Assembly (NCBI GenBank): GCA_016744455.1
Contig: JADGEI010000007.1
Coordinates: 62,001 to 126,000, forward strand
DNA length: 64,000 nt
Direction: 5' to 3'
Source of the DNA: Alcanivoracaceae bacterium
Lineage (GTDB): Bacteria > Pseudomonadota > Gammaproteobacteria > Xanthomonadales > Marinicellaceae
The position numbers and the translations under genes are program-made. Below the pieces are notes generated by a model. The model was not told the origin of the DNA and made no database searches. It saw only the letters and a list, made by a program, of their open reading frames with translations. Positions within the stretch are counted from its first letter, which is position 1. Each line of letters starts with the position of its first letter. This document shows positions 1 through 10,315 of the stretch, in pieces.

Positions 1-1
1 G

Positions 2-628
2 TTATTTGCGGTTGATCAAATTATAAAGAAAGTGGTTCGATTTATTACGGGCATGTTTGAAGGTATTATGAGATTTTTACCTATAATTCCACAACCTATT
101 GTTAAATTTATCAGTGCTGTGGTTAAAAATTCTATGACCTATGTAGATGAAATAATACTTGCCTATAATATTAAAAATGAGATTGACAATCCTTGGGAGG
201 GCTCTAAAACAGCCATAGTCTTATATGCTCAAAATTACAAAAAATTCCTTAAAAATGCAGTAGTTGTCACGCTAATCAGTTGGGTGTTAACATTGTTAGT
301 TTTAGCTTTGACATTTGGTCCAATTGCTTTGGCAATCAAGTCTTTTGGCTATACAGGTGGGGCAATGCCGTTTATGATTGCAATTGTGGCATCAGTCAGT
401 ATTAAGGCGGCCTTAATAGATCCTTTTGCAATGACAGCATTAATGCAAGTGTTTTTTAAAGTGACAGAAGGTCAAGAACCTAATCCAGAGTGGGAAGCTA
501 AATTGGATAAAGGGTCTAAAAAATTCCGTGAAATGAAAGATAAAGCACTGGCTTGGACTAAATCTAAATTTGCAGGTAAGGCCAAAACAACAGATACAAT
601 GGATGGTGGATTACCTCCACAAGCTTGA
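2..628 (+). CDS. Integral membrane protein, 3' part only (5' end outside window)
   Basis: The reading frame is open from base 2 (LFAVDQIIKKVV...), so the GTG that opens the ORF-track entry at base 32 is probably internal and the gene starts upstream of the window. The visible part has one clear hydrophobic block around VVVTLISWVLTLLVLALTFGPIALAI and a second around MPFMIAIVASVSIKAALIDPFAM, then a hydrophilic, lysine-rich cytoplasmic-looking tail (EGQEPNPEWEAKLDKGSKKF) ending in GGLPPQA. I do not recognise a named family; it looks like the membrane-anchored C-terminal half of a larger multi-pass protein. A strong hairpin terminator follows 20 bases after the stop, so this is the last gene of its transcript. 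Confidence 0.7.
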   Translation, partial: LFAVDQIIKKVVRFITGMFEGIMRFLPIIPQPIVKFISAVVKNSMTYVDEIILAYNIKNEIDNPWEGSKTAIVLYAQNYKKFLKNAVVVTLISWVLTLLVLALTFGPIALAIKSFGYTGGAMPFMIAIVASVSIKAALIDPFAMTALMQVFFKVTEGQEPNPEWEAKLDKGSKKFREMKDKALAWTKSKFAGKAKTTDTMDGGLPPQA

Positions 629-648
629 TTTGTTTAATTATTTAAGAT

Positions 649-684
649 AACGCTTTGGCAGCCTATCTTCCAAAGCGTTTTTTA
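649..684 (+). terminator. Rho-independent terminator after the partial membrane-protein gene
   Basis: A perfect 10-base-pair stem AACGCTTTGG / CCAAAGCGTT with an 11-base loop is followed by a run of six T. It sits between the stop of the first gene and the convergent yceI-like gene, whose last codons overlap the T tract, so it may work in both directions. Confidence 0.8.
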
Positions 685-1263
685 CCTTTTTGTTCTAATG
701 CCTTCAATTGAGATTGTGAGTTCTAGTGTTTTTGAAGTTTTCCCCAAAAACTTTGTTATTCCGTAATCTGCAAGTTTAATTATCAAACTACCTTCAAATC
801 CTACGCGGTGTCCTCCCCATGGATCATTGCCTTCTCCAACTTTTACAATAGATATATCAATAACCTTTTTAACACCGTGTAATGTCAATAGACCGGTAAC
901 TATGCCATTACTGCTTTTATCTAATTTGAATTTAGTACTAACAAATGTGGCATTCGGATAACTATTAACATCCAGGATCTTCTTATCACGTAAATGTTTA
1001 TCACGTTCAGCATGGTTTGTGTTGATACTTCTAGTATCGACTGTCATTGTTATTGCTGATTCATTTGGGTTTTTCTTATTGTACCTGAATTTTCCTTCAA
1101 GTTTATCAAATCGGCCATGTATCCAAGAGGTGCCGAGGTGTGATATTTTAAATAATACAGCTGCATGCATACCTTTAGTATCTATTTTGTATTCAGCAGA
1201 TGATACTTGTCCACCAAATATCAGTGTTAGTAATGCAATGATTGTTTTTATGAAATTTTCCAT
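682..1263 (-). CDS. YceI-family periplasmic lipid-binding-like protein
   Basis: The 193-residue product starts with a Sec signal peptide (MENFIKTIIALLTLIFGG..., cleavage probably after VSSA). The mature part has the YceI order of elements: an opening YKIDT, then ISHLGTSWIHGRF, a central SITMTVDTRSINTNHAERDKHLRD and a late LTLHGVKKVIDI. YceI proteins are lipocalin-like beta-barrels that hold a polyisoprenoid chain in the periplasm; the length matches the family (about 190). It is monocistronic, with a terminator-like hairpin at its 3' end. The family assignment is firm, the ligand unknown. Confidence 0.9.
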   Translation of the reverse strand: MENFIKTIIALLTLIFGGQVSSAEYKIDTKGMHAAVLFKISHLGTSWIHGRFDKLEGKFRYNKKNPNESAITMTVDTRSINTNHAERDKHLRDKKILDVNSYPNATFVSTKFKLDKSSNGIVTGLLTLHGVKKVIDISIVKVGEGNDPWGGHRVGFEGSLIIKLADYGITKFLGKTSKTLELTISIEGIRTKR

Positions 1264-1428
1264 GCTTTTAGCTCAAATCACCCTATTATAGCTGTAAAGT
1301 AATCGCTATCAGGTATATTTCTATTCAATGATTTGGGTCTAATATTGCTTTTGCGAAAGATACATAAATTTAATGAAAAAGCACTTGATGAAAACCCTGA
1401 TTAACTTATTAGTTGTTTTCGTTAACGG

Positions 1429-1809
1429 TTATTTTTCAATCCATTTTTTCCCGTTAACGTAAACATGACCACTTCCCCCATCAATGAGTTTGAAATTGCC
1501 GGCCAACTGTTCTACGTTAATTGAACCTGAACCATCATCAATTGTCACGTTTCCTGAGACATTAGTGATATTGATTTTCCCTGAACCATCGTCAATAATG
1601 ACACTCCCTGTTATATTGCTTAATGTTTGTGTTCCCGATCCATCATCTATAGCAACATCTCCATCTATTGTGTCGATAGTTAAATTGCCAGAACCATCAT
1701 CAATGGCAAGATTGCCACCAATGTTGTTAATTAGTGTAGAGCCAGAACCATCATCAACTTCGAGGTTACCATTAATGTCGACAATTTTCATACTGCCTGA
1801 ACTATCATC
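1429..1809 (-). repeat. Tandem 54-base coding repeat (18-residue DDGSG units)
   Basis: Seven consecutive units of 54 bases (the last spacing 57) encode DDGSG-x(8)-hydrophobic stretches in the solenoid protein. The units vary at synonymous sites but keep the DD-GSG core, so they are old duplications held by selection rather than a recent expansion. Confidence 0.85.
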
Positions 1810-2199
1810 TATTTCAACATTCATGTTTATTGGTACAATTATATCCACATCAACAGCAATGTTTGAATTATTCATCATAAACAATTTTTTTTTAGTTATG
1901 GCTTTAAATACAATTGTTGATTTTGTTTCATCTAAGGAAAAAATCATTTTATTTTCGAATGCCTCTTGTAAGTCATCAATTGTATTGTATTCTTTTGAGT
2001 GGACTTTTGCATGAATAGTAATTTCATGAACATCTTCACCTTTGACGAATAATGTGCCAGCACCGACATCAATAAAGACATTTTTTGTGTTGCCAGCATT
2101 AATAGCTAAGTTACGATCAAATGAATGGGGTTGTTTTGCAGAGGTGGTTAGGCTGAAAAAACTGAGTATTAAAAATATCGAAAGAAGTATATGTTTCAT
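1429..2199 (-). CDS. Secreted beta-solenoid protein with seven 18-residue DDGSG repeats (DUF4097-like)
   Basis: Residues 1 to about 21 form a signal peptide (MKHILLSIFLILSFFSLTTSA). Residues 30-128 are beta-rich and resemble the start of DUF4097-type putative adhesin domains (VFIDVGAGTLFVKG). From residue 131 the sequence is periodic: DDxSG occurs at 131, 149, 167, 185, 203, 221 and (as DGGSG) 240, so the period is 18 with one 19. Each unit is a short beta strand pair with I/V inside, as expected of one coil of a beta-helix. The chain ends GHVYVNGKKWIEK. Start choice: AGGA lies upstream of the ATG. The long plus-strand ORF opposite (1484..2014) is only a shadow of the repeat. Function unknown; periplasmic or surface location inferred. 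Confidence 0.75.
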   Translation of the reverse strand: MKHILLSIFLILSFFSLTTSAKQPHSFDRNLAINAGNTKNVFIDVGAGTLFVKGEDVHEITIHAKVHSKEYNTIDDLQEAFENKMIFSLDETKSTIVFKAITKKKLFMMNNSNIAVDVDIIVPINMNVEIDDSSGSMKIVDINGNLEVDDGSGSTLINNIGGNLAIDDGSGNLTIDTIDGDVAIDDGSGTQTLSNITGSVIIDDGSGKINITNVSGNVTIDDGSGSINVEQLAGNFKLIDGGSGHVYVNGKKWIEK

Positions 2200-2254
2200 T
2201 ATTGAATTCCTGTTTAAGTTATTACTATAACAATTAAGAATGCAAAAGGTTACA

Positions 2255-2575
2255 TTATTGAGATAGGTTTTTAAAAGAAAAGGCTTTGAAAATTCGATTT
2301 TTAGTCATGATACCCGCTACAACCACCTCGTCACCATCATTGGCATCAATTGCTTGAGTGGAAGTAAACTCGACCATGACCTTGTTAATAATGAAGGATG
2401 ATTTATATACAATGGTGACTTTATCATTGTTGTTGTTTAACTCATTAGTTAAGTTTATTATTTTCCCTTTGATGGTTCTCAATGATTGCCTCCCTTGTAA
2501 ATAGCACTGTAAGTTTGTACTATCCATAGATTCCTCAAAATATAATAGATTATAGTTATTTTTTCTACGTTCCAT
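2255..2575 (-). CDS. Small hypothetical protein, OB-fold-like
   Basis: This 106-residue frame has no signal peptide and no family I can name. The C-terminal 70 residues alternate strands and end in GDEVVVAGIMTKNRIFKAFSFKN, a pattern like a small OB-fold or NfeD-type barrel (GKIINL... VMVEF... GDEVVVAGI). The start is uncertain: no good ribosome site precedes the ATG at 2575, and an internal ATG at residue 17 (MDSTNLQ) is an alternative. It lies alone between the DDGSG protein and argH on the same strand. Confidence 0.5.
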   Translation of the reverse strand: MERRKNNYNLLYFEESMDSTNLQCYLQGRQSLRTIKGKIINLTNELNNNNDKVTIVYKSSFIINKVMVEFTSTQAIDANDGDEVVVAGIMTKNRIFKAFSFKNLSQ

Positions 2576-2656
2576 GAGCTATGCAAAGCCCTGATGTATA
2601 GTAAGTGTCAATTATAGATAAATTCTCCCTTTAGAAAATGAATCTTTGCTCGAATC

Positions 2657-3946
2657 TTAACTATCATTGAGTCGTTTTTGTAGAATTTCTATTCCCAAGT
2701 TAGCTGTTGCTCCAAGTGATATACGTGCAGCAATGGATTGTTCGGCTGTAATTTCAGAACTTTCATTTTTTGCCTGTCCATAGGCATCACGGAAACTAGC
2801 TCCATGTTTAACGTGTTTAAGTGCTTGGTCTGTTGCCATCATTTCAGGGTTTATTGCATCTCGCATAGCTTGTGTATTAAAATTTAATGCCATTATTAAC
2901 CCTGGCATTAATTTTAAAACGTGTTTCGTTAGTACAACACTTTTGATAAGGGGTTCTTTTGTGTTTTGTAAATCTCTTTGATAGCCAGATGGCAATGAAA
3001 TTAAACCTTGTATTTGTGCCATACACCCCTCAATTGTTGCCAGGCTTGCACGCATGAGTTCAACAACATCTGGGTTGGATTTATTTGGCATAATTGATGA
3101 GCCAGTGGTATGTGACTTGTTTAAAGTGATAAAGTTAAATTCAGAGGTTATAAACAAACTTAGGTCCCAAGAAAAACGTCGAATATTAAGCATGACTTGA
3201 TATAAAGCCTGTAAAACGACTAAGTCATATTTCCCTCGTGAATTTTGTGCATAAACTGGGTTGATTTGTACACGGTCAAAGCCCATTGCTTTAGCAGTTT
3301 GTTCTCTAGGTAAATCTAATGGTACGCCAAAACCAGCTGCAGTACCTAATGGAGAGCAATTAATATAATCTAAGGTGGAATTTAATAAATAGCTATCATC
3401 AATCATAGCTTCGGCAAAACCTAATAGCCATGCTGCAACTGTATGTGGCATAGCCCGTTGTAAATGTGTATAACCAGGCATAATAGCCTCCTTGTGTTGC
3501 TTGGCTAAATCAATAGTGCATTGTGCACATGCTTTGACGAGTTCATTTATGGTGTTTAAATTATGCTTGCTGAACAAACGTGTGCTTGTTAAAACTTGAT
3601 CATTTCGGCTGCGCCCTGTGTGTGCCTTTTTTCCCAATTCACCCAGTTTCTCAGTGAGATAAAACTCTATTGCTGAATGCCCATCTTCGTAAAAATTGTC
3701 TAGGATAAACTCGTTATTTTGATAACTCAGATTAAGCTGTGACAGGCACATGTGGAGTTTTGTATATTCTTCACCAGATAATACCCCACAAGTTTTTAAA
3801 CCTCCAATATGTGCCTGGCTTCCAATAATATCAAATTTAAATAAGTGTTTATCCAGTTTAATGTCTTCTCCTGCCATGAAGTCCATTAGTTCTTCGTCAA
3901 TGCTCTGGTTGTCGTCTCCACTCCATAAATAATTTTTGTTTTTCAT
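2657..3946 (-). CDS. argH: Argininosuccinate lyase
   Basis: The 429-residue product splits argininosuccinate into arginine and fumarate, the last step of arginine synthesis, as a cytoplasmic tetramer of the fumarase/aspartase superfamily. Visible signatures are HTGRSRNDQV (substrate loop), PGYTHLQRAMPH with the catalytic-histidine region, and the superfamily signature TGSSIMPNKSNPD. The length fits the shorter Xanthomonas-type ArgH. Its ATG overlaps the TGA of the argC relic as ATGA, so the two were once translationally coupled. The gene appears intact although its partner upstream is not. Confidence 0.95.
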   Translation of the reverse strand: MKNKNYLWSGDDNQSIDEELMDFMAGEDIKLDKHLFKFDIIGSQAHIGGLKTCGVLSGEEYTKLHMCLSQLNLSYQNNEFILDNFYEDGHSAIEFYLTEKLGELGKKAHTGRSRNDQVLTSTRLFSKHNLNTINELVKACAQCTIDLAKQHKEAIMPGYTHLQRAMPHTVAAWLLGFAEAMIDDSYLLNSTLDYINCSPLGTAAGFGVPLDLPREQTAKAMGFDRVQINPVYAQNSRGKYDLVVLQALYQVMLNIRRFSWDLSLFITSEFNFITLNKSHTTGSSIMPNKSNPDVVELMRASLATIEGCMAQIQGLISLPSGYQRDLQNTKEPLIKSVVLTKHVLKLMPGLIMALNFNTQAMRDAINPEMMATDQALKHVKHGASFRDAYGQAKNESSEITAEQSIAARISLGATANLGIEILQKRLNDS

Positions 3947-4236
3947 TTGTATTTTATTCCTGTATTCATTTTTAAATTATATTTCGCTTTCAAAGCCAAA
4001 TTCATGTTTTGGATAGCTTGATTTGCAGCACCTTTTAACAGGTTATCAATACTAACACAAAAGACCAAATGATCGTCTTGCAAATGAAAACCATCTATTA
4101 ATATGGCCATTTTGACTATGGTTTGGTAGAGTTCTTGATGTGTTGGAATTATAGGATTGGGTAAGATTAAAAATAGAATAGTTAAATCTTCACCATATAG
4201 TTCATGATAATATGCAGGTGCTAATTTAGCTAATGG
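3943..4236 (-). pseudogene. argC: argC relic: C-terminal about 97 codons of N-acetyl-gamma-glutamyl-phosphate reductase
   Basis: The minus frame running into the ATGA overlap with argH reads PLAKLAPAYYHELYGEDL..., and ends LVFCVSIDNLLKGAANQAIQNMNLALK, which is the hallmark ArgC C-terminus (IDNLLKGAAGQAVQNMN). ArgC is normally 310-350 residues; the NADP-binding domain and the catalytic cysteine are missing. An in-frame TAG at 4237-4239 closes the frame, and the 63-codon ORF beyond it (4237..4428) is in the same frame but not recognisable as ArgC. I read this as a truncated, decayed gene whose 3' end survives, perhaps because it carries signals for argH translation. Confidence 0.8.
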
Positions 4237-4502
4237 CTAATAATTAAAAATATCCATCCATGCTTGCATCTTTTTTAAAACACTATACTCCAAGTTTCTT
4301 TTGTGTTTCCAGTACAACAGCATGGTATAAGATTTATTACGACGTAAGCGCCTTACTACAGTAGGCGCATAAGGTGTTGATTGTTGTATTGATTTAATTG
4401 TGATTGATAATTTATATCCGTAGTGCATTTCGATAGTACTAAATACTAAAAAATTGCTATTGTCGAAACGAAATAGGTTTCGGGCAATATATTTCTATTA
4501 AA

Positions 4503-4543
4503 TTGACTTATATCAAGGTCGGTTTTAAGACAATTACTAAAAT
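4503..4543 (+). promoter_or_regulatory. FNR-type site and -10 upstream of the porin
   Basis: TTGACTTATATCAA (4503-4516) differs from the FNR/Anr consensus TTGAT-N4-ATCAA by one base. A -10-like TAAAAT lies at 4538-4543, which would put the transcription start near 4550 and the box centre near -40.5, close to the class II activation distance of -41.5. An fnr gene is encoded at 28916-29647 in this window. Confidence 0.55.
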
Positions 4544-4580
4544 GCAATTATTAACTAAATTTCAGATTTTGGAGTAAAAA

Positions 4581-5777
4581 ATGAAAAACATTCTAAAGAC
4601 CTTAGTTGTCTACGGTCTATTACAAACTATTGGCGTATCAGCAGATGATAGTTTTTTAAATTCAATTAGCGAAGGCGAGACAAACTTAAATTTCAGATAC
4701 AGGTATGAATTTGTTGATCAAGATGGGTTTAATAAAAATGCAAGTGCATCTACTTTAAGAACTCGTTTAAATTATAAAACTAAAGCATACAAAGGTTTTA
4801 CCTTTTTTGTTGAAGCGGATAATGTTACAGAAATATTAGATGATAACTATAATGCAGGAGCTGGTAATTCTCCAGGTAATACAAGGTATCCTATCGTAGC
4901 TGATCCACAAGGAACTGAAATAAATCAAGCATGGTTTAATTTATCGTTGAACAAAGATAACAATGTAAAAATTGGCCGTCAAAGAATATTGCTAGATAAT
5001 CAACGATTTGTAGGTGGTGTGGGTTGGCGTCAAAATGAACAAACATATGATGCTATTTCTGGAGCTTTTGGTTTGTCAGGCTCAGAATTGTTTGTATCTT
5101 ATATTGGTAAAGTTCATAGAATTTTTGGCGATGATGTGGCAGCTGGTAATCATGATAATTCAACGGTATTAGTAAATTGGTCAAATAAGTTTGAAGATTT
5201 TGGAAAATTATCGGTTTACTATTATGATATAAATAATAAGGATGTTGCCGCTTTTTCAACCTCAACTTTAGGCGCAAAATTTGCTGGCCAAAAAAATAAA
5301 TTCACTTATGGTATGGAGATTGCTATACAAGATGATGCACATAATAACGAAGTTAGTTATTCTGCCAATTATTACCGTTTAGATGGTGGTTATAAATTAG
5401 AAAAATCGACAGTTTATGCAGGTTACGAATCTTTAGAAGGTAATGCGGATATTGCGGGCTCTATGTTTAGAACACCTTTAGCAACATTACATGCGTATAA
5501 TGGGTGGGCAGATAAGTTTTTAGGTACTCCTCAAGATGGTATTGATGATATCTTTATTGGTGCTAAAGGCGTGATCAATGGTTTTAAATGGAATGCATTA
5601 TTTCATGATTTTTCAGCACAAGATAGTGGTCGAGATTTAGGCACAGAGTTTGATTTTTCAATTGCTCGTAAGCTTAATAAACATGTTTCTTTATTATTAA
5701 AAGGTGCAATCTATAAAGCAGATGAACACGCTACGGATACAACAAAAGTATGGTTCATGGTTACTGGTAATTTTTAA
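4581..5777 (+). CDS. Outer-membrane beta-barrel porin (alginate-export-like)
   Basis: The 398-residue product has a signal peptide (MKNILKTLVVYGLLQTIGVSA) and a mature part that begins DDSFLNSISEGETNLNFRYRYEFVDQDG, typical of AlgE-like/alginate-export-type barrels that start with a FRYRYE strand. Alternating hydrophobic strands run throughout (QAWFNLSLNKDNNVKIGRQRILLDNQRFVGGVGWRQNEQTYD is the characteristic central segment), and the last residue is phenylalanine (WFMVTGNF), the BAM recognition signal. The substrate cannot be told. It stands alone between an FNR-type promoter and a terminator, which suggests expression under low oxygen. Confidence 0.8.
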   Translation: MKNILKTLVVYGLLQTIGVSADDSFLNSISEGETNLNFRYRYEFVDQDGFNKNASASTLRTRLNYKTKAYKGFTFFVEADNVTEILDDNYNAGAGNSPGNTRYPIVADPQGTEINQAWFNLSLNKDNNVKIGRQRILLDNQRFVGGVGWRQNEQTYDAISGAFGLSGSELFVSYIGKVHRIFGDDVAAGNHDNSTVLVNWSNKFEDFGKLSVYYYDINNKDVAAFSTSTLGAKFAGQKNKFTYGMEIAIQDDAHNNEVSYSANYYRLDGGYKLEKSTVYAGYESLEGNADIAGSMFRTPLATLHAYNGWADKFLGTPQDGIDDIFIGAKGVINGFKWNALFHDFSAQDSGRDLGTEFDFSIARKLNKHVSLLLKGAIYKADEHATDTTKVWFMVTGNF

Positions 5778-5803
5778 GCTAAATTAAAGTACTATGAAAA
5801 TGT

Positions 5804-5833
5804 AAAGAGGTGTATTTAAACACCTCTTTTTTT
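5804..5833 (+). terminator. Rho-independent terminator after the porin
   Basis: Perfect stem AAAGAGGTGT / ACACCTCTTT with a 6-base loop, running into T8, 27 bases after the porin stop. Confidence 0.85.
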
Positions 5834-5931
5834 ATGAATCTGTTCGTTCTTAACTGATAAATCTGTTTAATCAGCGATAAAACATGTATATCAAGTCTTT
5901 CCACTAGCTGTTAATTCTTTGTCAGTGCTAA

Positions 5932-7267
<1,336 letters not shown>

Positions 7268-7280
7268 CTTGATTTGAAAG

Positions 7281-8411
7281 ATGCCTATTTATTCAGTCAT
7301 ACAACTTAGCCAAGAATTAATCCGCAAAAAATCAATTACACCAGATGATAAAGGGTGTCAAAAATTAATTTCCAATCTATTAGTTAAGGCTGGTTTCACA
7401 ATTGAGACGCATCGCTTTGGTGATGTAGACAATCTTTTTGCATGGCACGGAGATAAAGCTGGTAAGAGTTTAATGTTTCTTGGGCATACTGACGTTGTTC
7501 CTGTGGGTGATGAATCAAATTGGCAGCTACCTCCATTTTCTGGACATGTTGATGAGTCTTATCTACATGGTCGTGGATCAGCTGATATGAAAGCCGGCGT
7601 TGCAGCATTTACCTTGTCTGTCATCAAGTATGTAAGAGAAAACCCAAATCACAATGGCAAAATATCGTTAATGCTGACAAGTGATGAAGAGGGTGTAGCT
7701 GAAAATGGCGTAAAGAAAATGATGCCTCATATTGCTATTAACCATGAAATTGACTACTGTGTTGTTGGAGAGCCATCGAGTTCTGAGCAATTGGGTGATG
7801 TAGTACGTATTGGTAGGCGTGGATCGTTGCATGTGGCCATTACTGTTCATGGAAAACAGGGGCATGTGGCTTACCCACAAAATGCATCTAACCCTGTTTT
7901 TTTAGCCGCAGGTTTGATAAAAGACTTGGCATGTTATAAATGGGATAATGGAAATGAAGATTTTCCGCCCACAAGTTTTCAAATATCTTCGGTTAAAACA
8001 TCAAGCAATACATCCAATATTATTCCAGCTGATTTATCTATTCAAGCTAATTTCAGGTATTCTACGGAGTCTACAGAAGAGAGTTTGAATAAGCAGTTAA
8101 CACAACTTCTTAAGCAACATAATCTAGATTACTCTCTCAATTGGAATTTGTCTGGTTTACCATTTTATAGCCAAAATCATCAATTTAGGTCTGTTGTAGA
8201 GTCGAGTATTCGTGAGTATTGTCACATAAATCCAATTTTTAATACGGCTGGCGGTACATCAGATGGTCGTTTTGTTGCACCTTTTGGGGTTGATGTGATA
8301 GAGTTGGGTGTTATCAATAAAACTATTCACCAAATAGATGAAAAGGTTTTAATCGATGACGTGAAAAAGTTGGAAAAAGTTTATTTTAGACTTATTACGT
8401 CATTACTATAA
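7281..8411 (+). CDS. dapE: Succinyl-diaminopimelate desuccinylase
   Basis: The 376-residue zinc hydrolase of the M20 family removes succinate from N-succinyl-LL-diaminopimelate in the lysine/meso-DAP pathway that feeds peptidoglycan. Metal-binding motifs are visible: GHTDVVPVGD (His and Asp), GRGSADMKAG (bridging Asp), TSDEEG (catalytic Glu pair) and NTAGGTSDGRF with the late His region. The dimerisation domain starts near RRGSLHVAITVHGKQGHVAYP. GAAAG precedes the ATG. Length is normal for DapE (about 375). Confidence 0.96.
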   Translation: MPIYSVIQLSQELIRKKSITPDDKGCQKLISNLLVKAGFTIETHRFGDVDNLFAWHGDKAGKSLMFLGHTDVVPVGDESNWQLPPFSGHVDESYLHGRGSADMKAGVAAFTLSVIKYVRENPNHNGKISLMLTSDEEGVAENGVKKMMPHIAINHEIDYCVVGEPSSSEQLGDVVRIGRRGSLHVAITVHGKQGHVAYPQNASNPVFLAAGLIKDLACYKWDNGNEDFPPTSFQISSVKTSSNTSNIIPADLSIQANFRYSTESTEESLNKQLTQLLKQHNLDYSLNWNLSGLPFYSQNHQFRSVVESSIREYCHINPIFNTAGGTSDGRFVAPFGVDVIELGVINKTIHQIDEKVLIDDVKKLEKVYFRLITSLL

Positions 8412-8433
8412 TATTTATGAAAGAGAGGCCATA

Positions 8434-10275
8434 ATGAAAAAAATAATATTAATTGCTGTCAGTATTTTAAGCACGCAAGTTTCAGCACTAAGTCCATGGT
8501 TGGAAACGTTAGATAAAGAGAATAAACAGCAACAATTAGACTTAAGGTGGTCGGCTTTTGGAGGTCAAGCTGATGTCAAGTTTATGTACAACAAGTTAAA
8601 TGATATGCATGTAACTGTTTCTCCATTGCCGCAATACCCAAATATGCATTGGGATTTAAATCATTTGGTCTATCCAATAAGTGAAAACTCAAAACTGGAA
8701 CTTCAAATGCCCTATGGTAACATTGAAGAAGTGACAGGCGGCTCTTTAGCAATCGATTCTGATTTTACTTTCACAAATGGCAAGTACTCAATAAAGGTTA
8801 ATTCATTTAAGTTAATTCCAGCAGAAAAACCAAAAGAAAGCAGTGACATAGTCAACTTCAAGCTGATTGACCAAAACAACAATCATTTATTTACTGTTAA
8901 TAGTATTCATATTGAATACGATAGAGAACAAGGTTTGTTGCTTATGTCAAATATGGATTTATTTGCGACAAAAGAATTTGCAACTCTTCTGGGAAACTCA
9001 TTTTTAGAAGGGCAAGTTGTAGGACAATTACATACGTATAATAAATTATCTATACCAGAAAATGCAGAGGTGGAATTGAGAGGTGGTAGTTGCGCTAATC
9101 ATCCTGTTTGGCCTCCGGCTGGTAACGTTGATGTGGCATTAACTGCAATAGGCAGCGTACAATACCGCAGTGCACATAATTCGAATGGTTTAGATTCTGA
9201 CTATATTGTGATTGCACCATCGGCAAGTTTAAAAAATGTTGGAACAGCAGATGTTCCTTGGTATACAAAGTACTCGGGTATTTTTGATCCTTATAATAAT
9301 GATCAGCATCCTTTACTAAATTGGGCAATATACCGTGAGGTTGATGGTAGGTTTGAGCAAATGGCTGTCTCAGGTGTTAAGCATGCCTTTTTAACAATTA
9401 ATTTTAATTGTACTATTGATTGTGGGAATAGCCATATACTTTGGTTAGGTTGCGAAGATGTCTATGGTGTTGGAAATAATGATTCAAGTTCGGCAATTGG
9501 ACCAAGAGAAGAAATTGAGGCATATAGTGGTACTTGGGACAATTGTGGTACATTTTTTGACCCTATGCCGTGTCAAGGTAGTCAACAAAACTTCTCCAGT
9601 GGACCAGGCCAGTTTAGAGCCGTTGTAAATACAAATGATTTGGTTGATGCCAATAATTCAGGTGTATATATGCAAGCTTGGTACCTGATTCGCGATGATG
9701 TCAATATATTTAATTCTATGGGCTATCGTGAAATCACACCAACAGCTGGAGGTGGAGGGTGGAGCTTTAATCCAGGGCCATTTGCAAATGGTGCTGCATT
9801 AGATAACTATGTACCCAAAAATACCATATCAGCCATGCAGTCTTCTCAGACAATAGAGTCTAGAGAAGGTCAATTTGCTGTAGCTGTTAAAGTAATTGAT
9901 CTTGGTAATGGGCTTTTCCGATACAATTACGCTGTTGAGAATTATGAAGTGGACCCACAGTTTAGTCAATTCAGGATACCTATGCTTGATTCACCACTGG
10001 TAACAGACTTTGTATTTTCTGATCCTGATGACAATGTTACAAATGATTGGAGTTTTAACCTTATTAATAATGAACTACAGGTCACAGGTAGTGCGACCAA
10101 CGAACAAGACTGGGGGATGTTGTTTAGCTTTTCTTTTACCGCACCGTCACCACCAGTTGAAGGTGTTATGACTATTGATATCGCTAATCCAAACGCTACC
10201 AATACCGTCTCAAGTGTTGTACTTGTTCCAGATTTGAATGATTTTGATAGCTTGTTTAATAATAGTTTTGAGTAA
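8434..10275 (+). CDS. Large secreted protein of unknown function with C-terminal F-x-N-S-F-E tag
   Basis: A good ribosome site (AGAGAGG) precedes the ATG. Residues 1-18 are a signal peptide (MKKIILIAVSILSTQVSA). The 613-residue chain is rich in aromatic residues and beta-strand patterns, with paired cysteines (NCTIDCGNSH, WLGCEDVYG, WDNCGTFFDPMPCQG) that suggest disulphides outside the cytoplasm. I recognise no named domain. The last ten residues, FDSLFNNSFE, fit the C-terminal signature shared with five other secreted proteins here. It follows dapE by 22 bases, so it may be read from the same transcript, but it is functionally unrelated. Confidence 0.75.
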   Translation: MKKIILIAVSILSTQVSALSPWLETLDKENKQQQLDLRWSAFGGQADVKFMYNKLNDMHVTVSPLPQYPNMHWDLNHLVYPISENSKLELQMPYGNIEEVTGGSLAIDSDFTFTNGKYSIKVNSFKLIPAEKPKESSDIVNFKLIDQNNNHLFTVNSIHIEYDREQGLLLMSNMDLFATKEFATLLGNSFLEGQVVGQLHTYNKLSIPENAEVELRGGSCANHPVWPPAGNVDVALTAIGSVQYRSAHNSNGLDSDYIVIAPSASLKNVGTADVPWYTKYSGIFDPYNNDQHPLLNWAIYREVDGRFEQMAVSGVKHAFLTINFNCTIDCGNSHILWLGCEDVYGVGNNDSSSAIGPREEIEAYSGTWDNCGTFFDPMPCQGSQQNFSSGPGQFRAVVNTNDLVDANNSGVYMQAWYLIRDDVNIFNSMGYREITPTAGGGGWSFNPGPFANGAALDNYVPKNTISAMQSSQTIESREGQFAVAVKVIDLGNGLFRYNYAVENYEVDPQFSQFRIPMLDSPLVTDFVFSDPDDNVTNDWSFNLINNELQVTGSATNEQDWGMLFSFSFTAPSPPVEGVMTIDIANPNATNTVSSVVLVPDLNDFDSLFNNSFE

Positions 10276-10315
10276 ATGAATAATACAGTCGTTTTATCAA
10301 TAGGTGTTTGTATTT

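Noticed and set aside
1484-2014. 176-codon ORF on the plus strand
   Set aside because: Antisense shadow of the DDGSG repeat; its PEPSS repeats are the complement of the repeat codons.
4237-4428. ORF of 63 codons upstream of the argC relic
   Set aside because: It is in frame with the relic and separated from it only by a TAG, but its sequence matches nothing I know and has no ribosome site; treated as decayed DNA.
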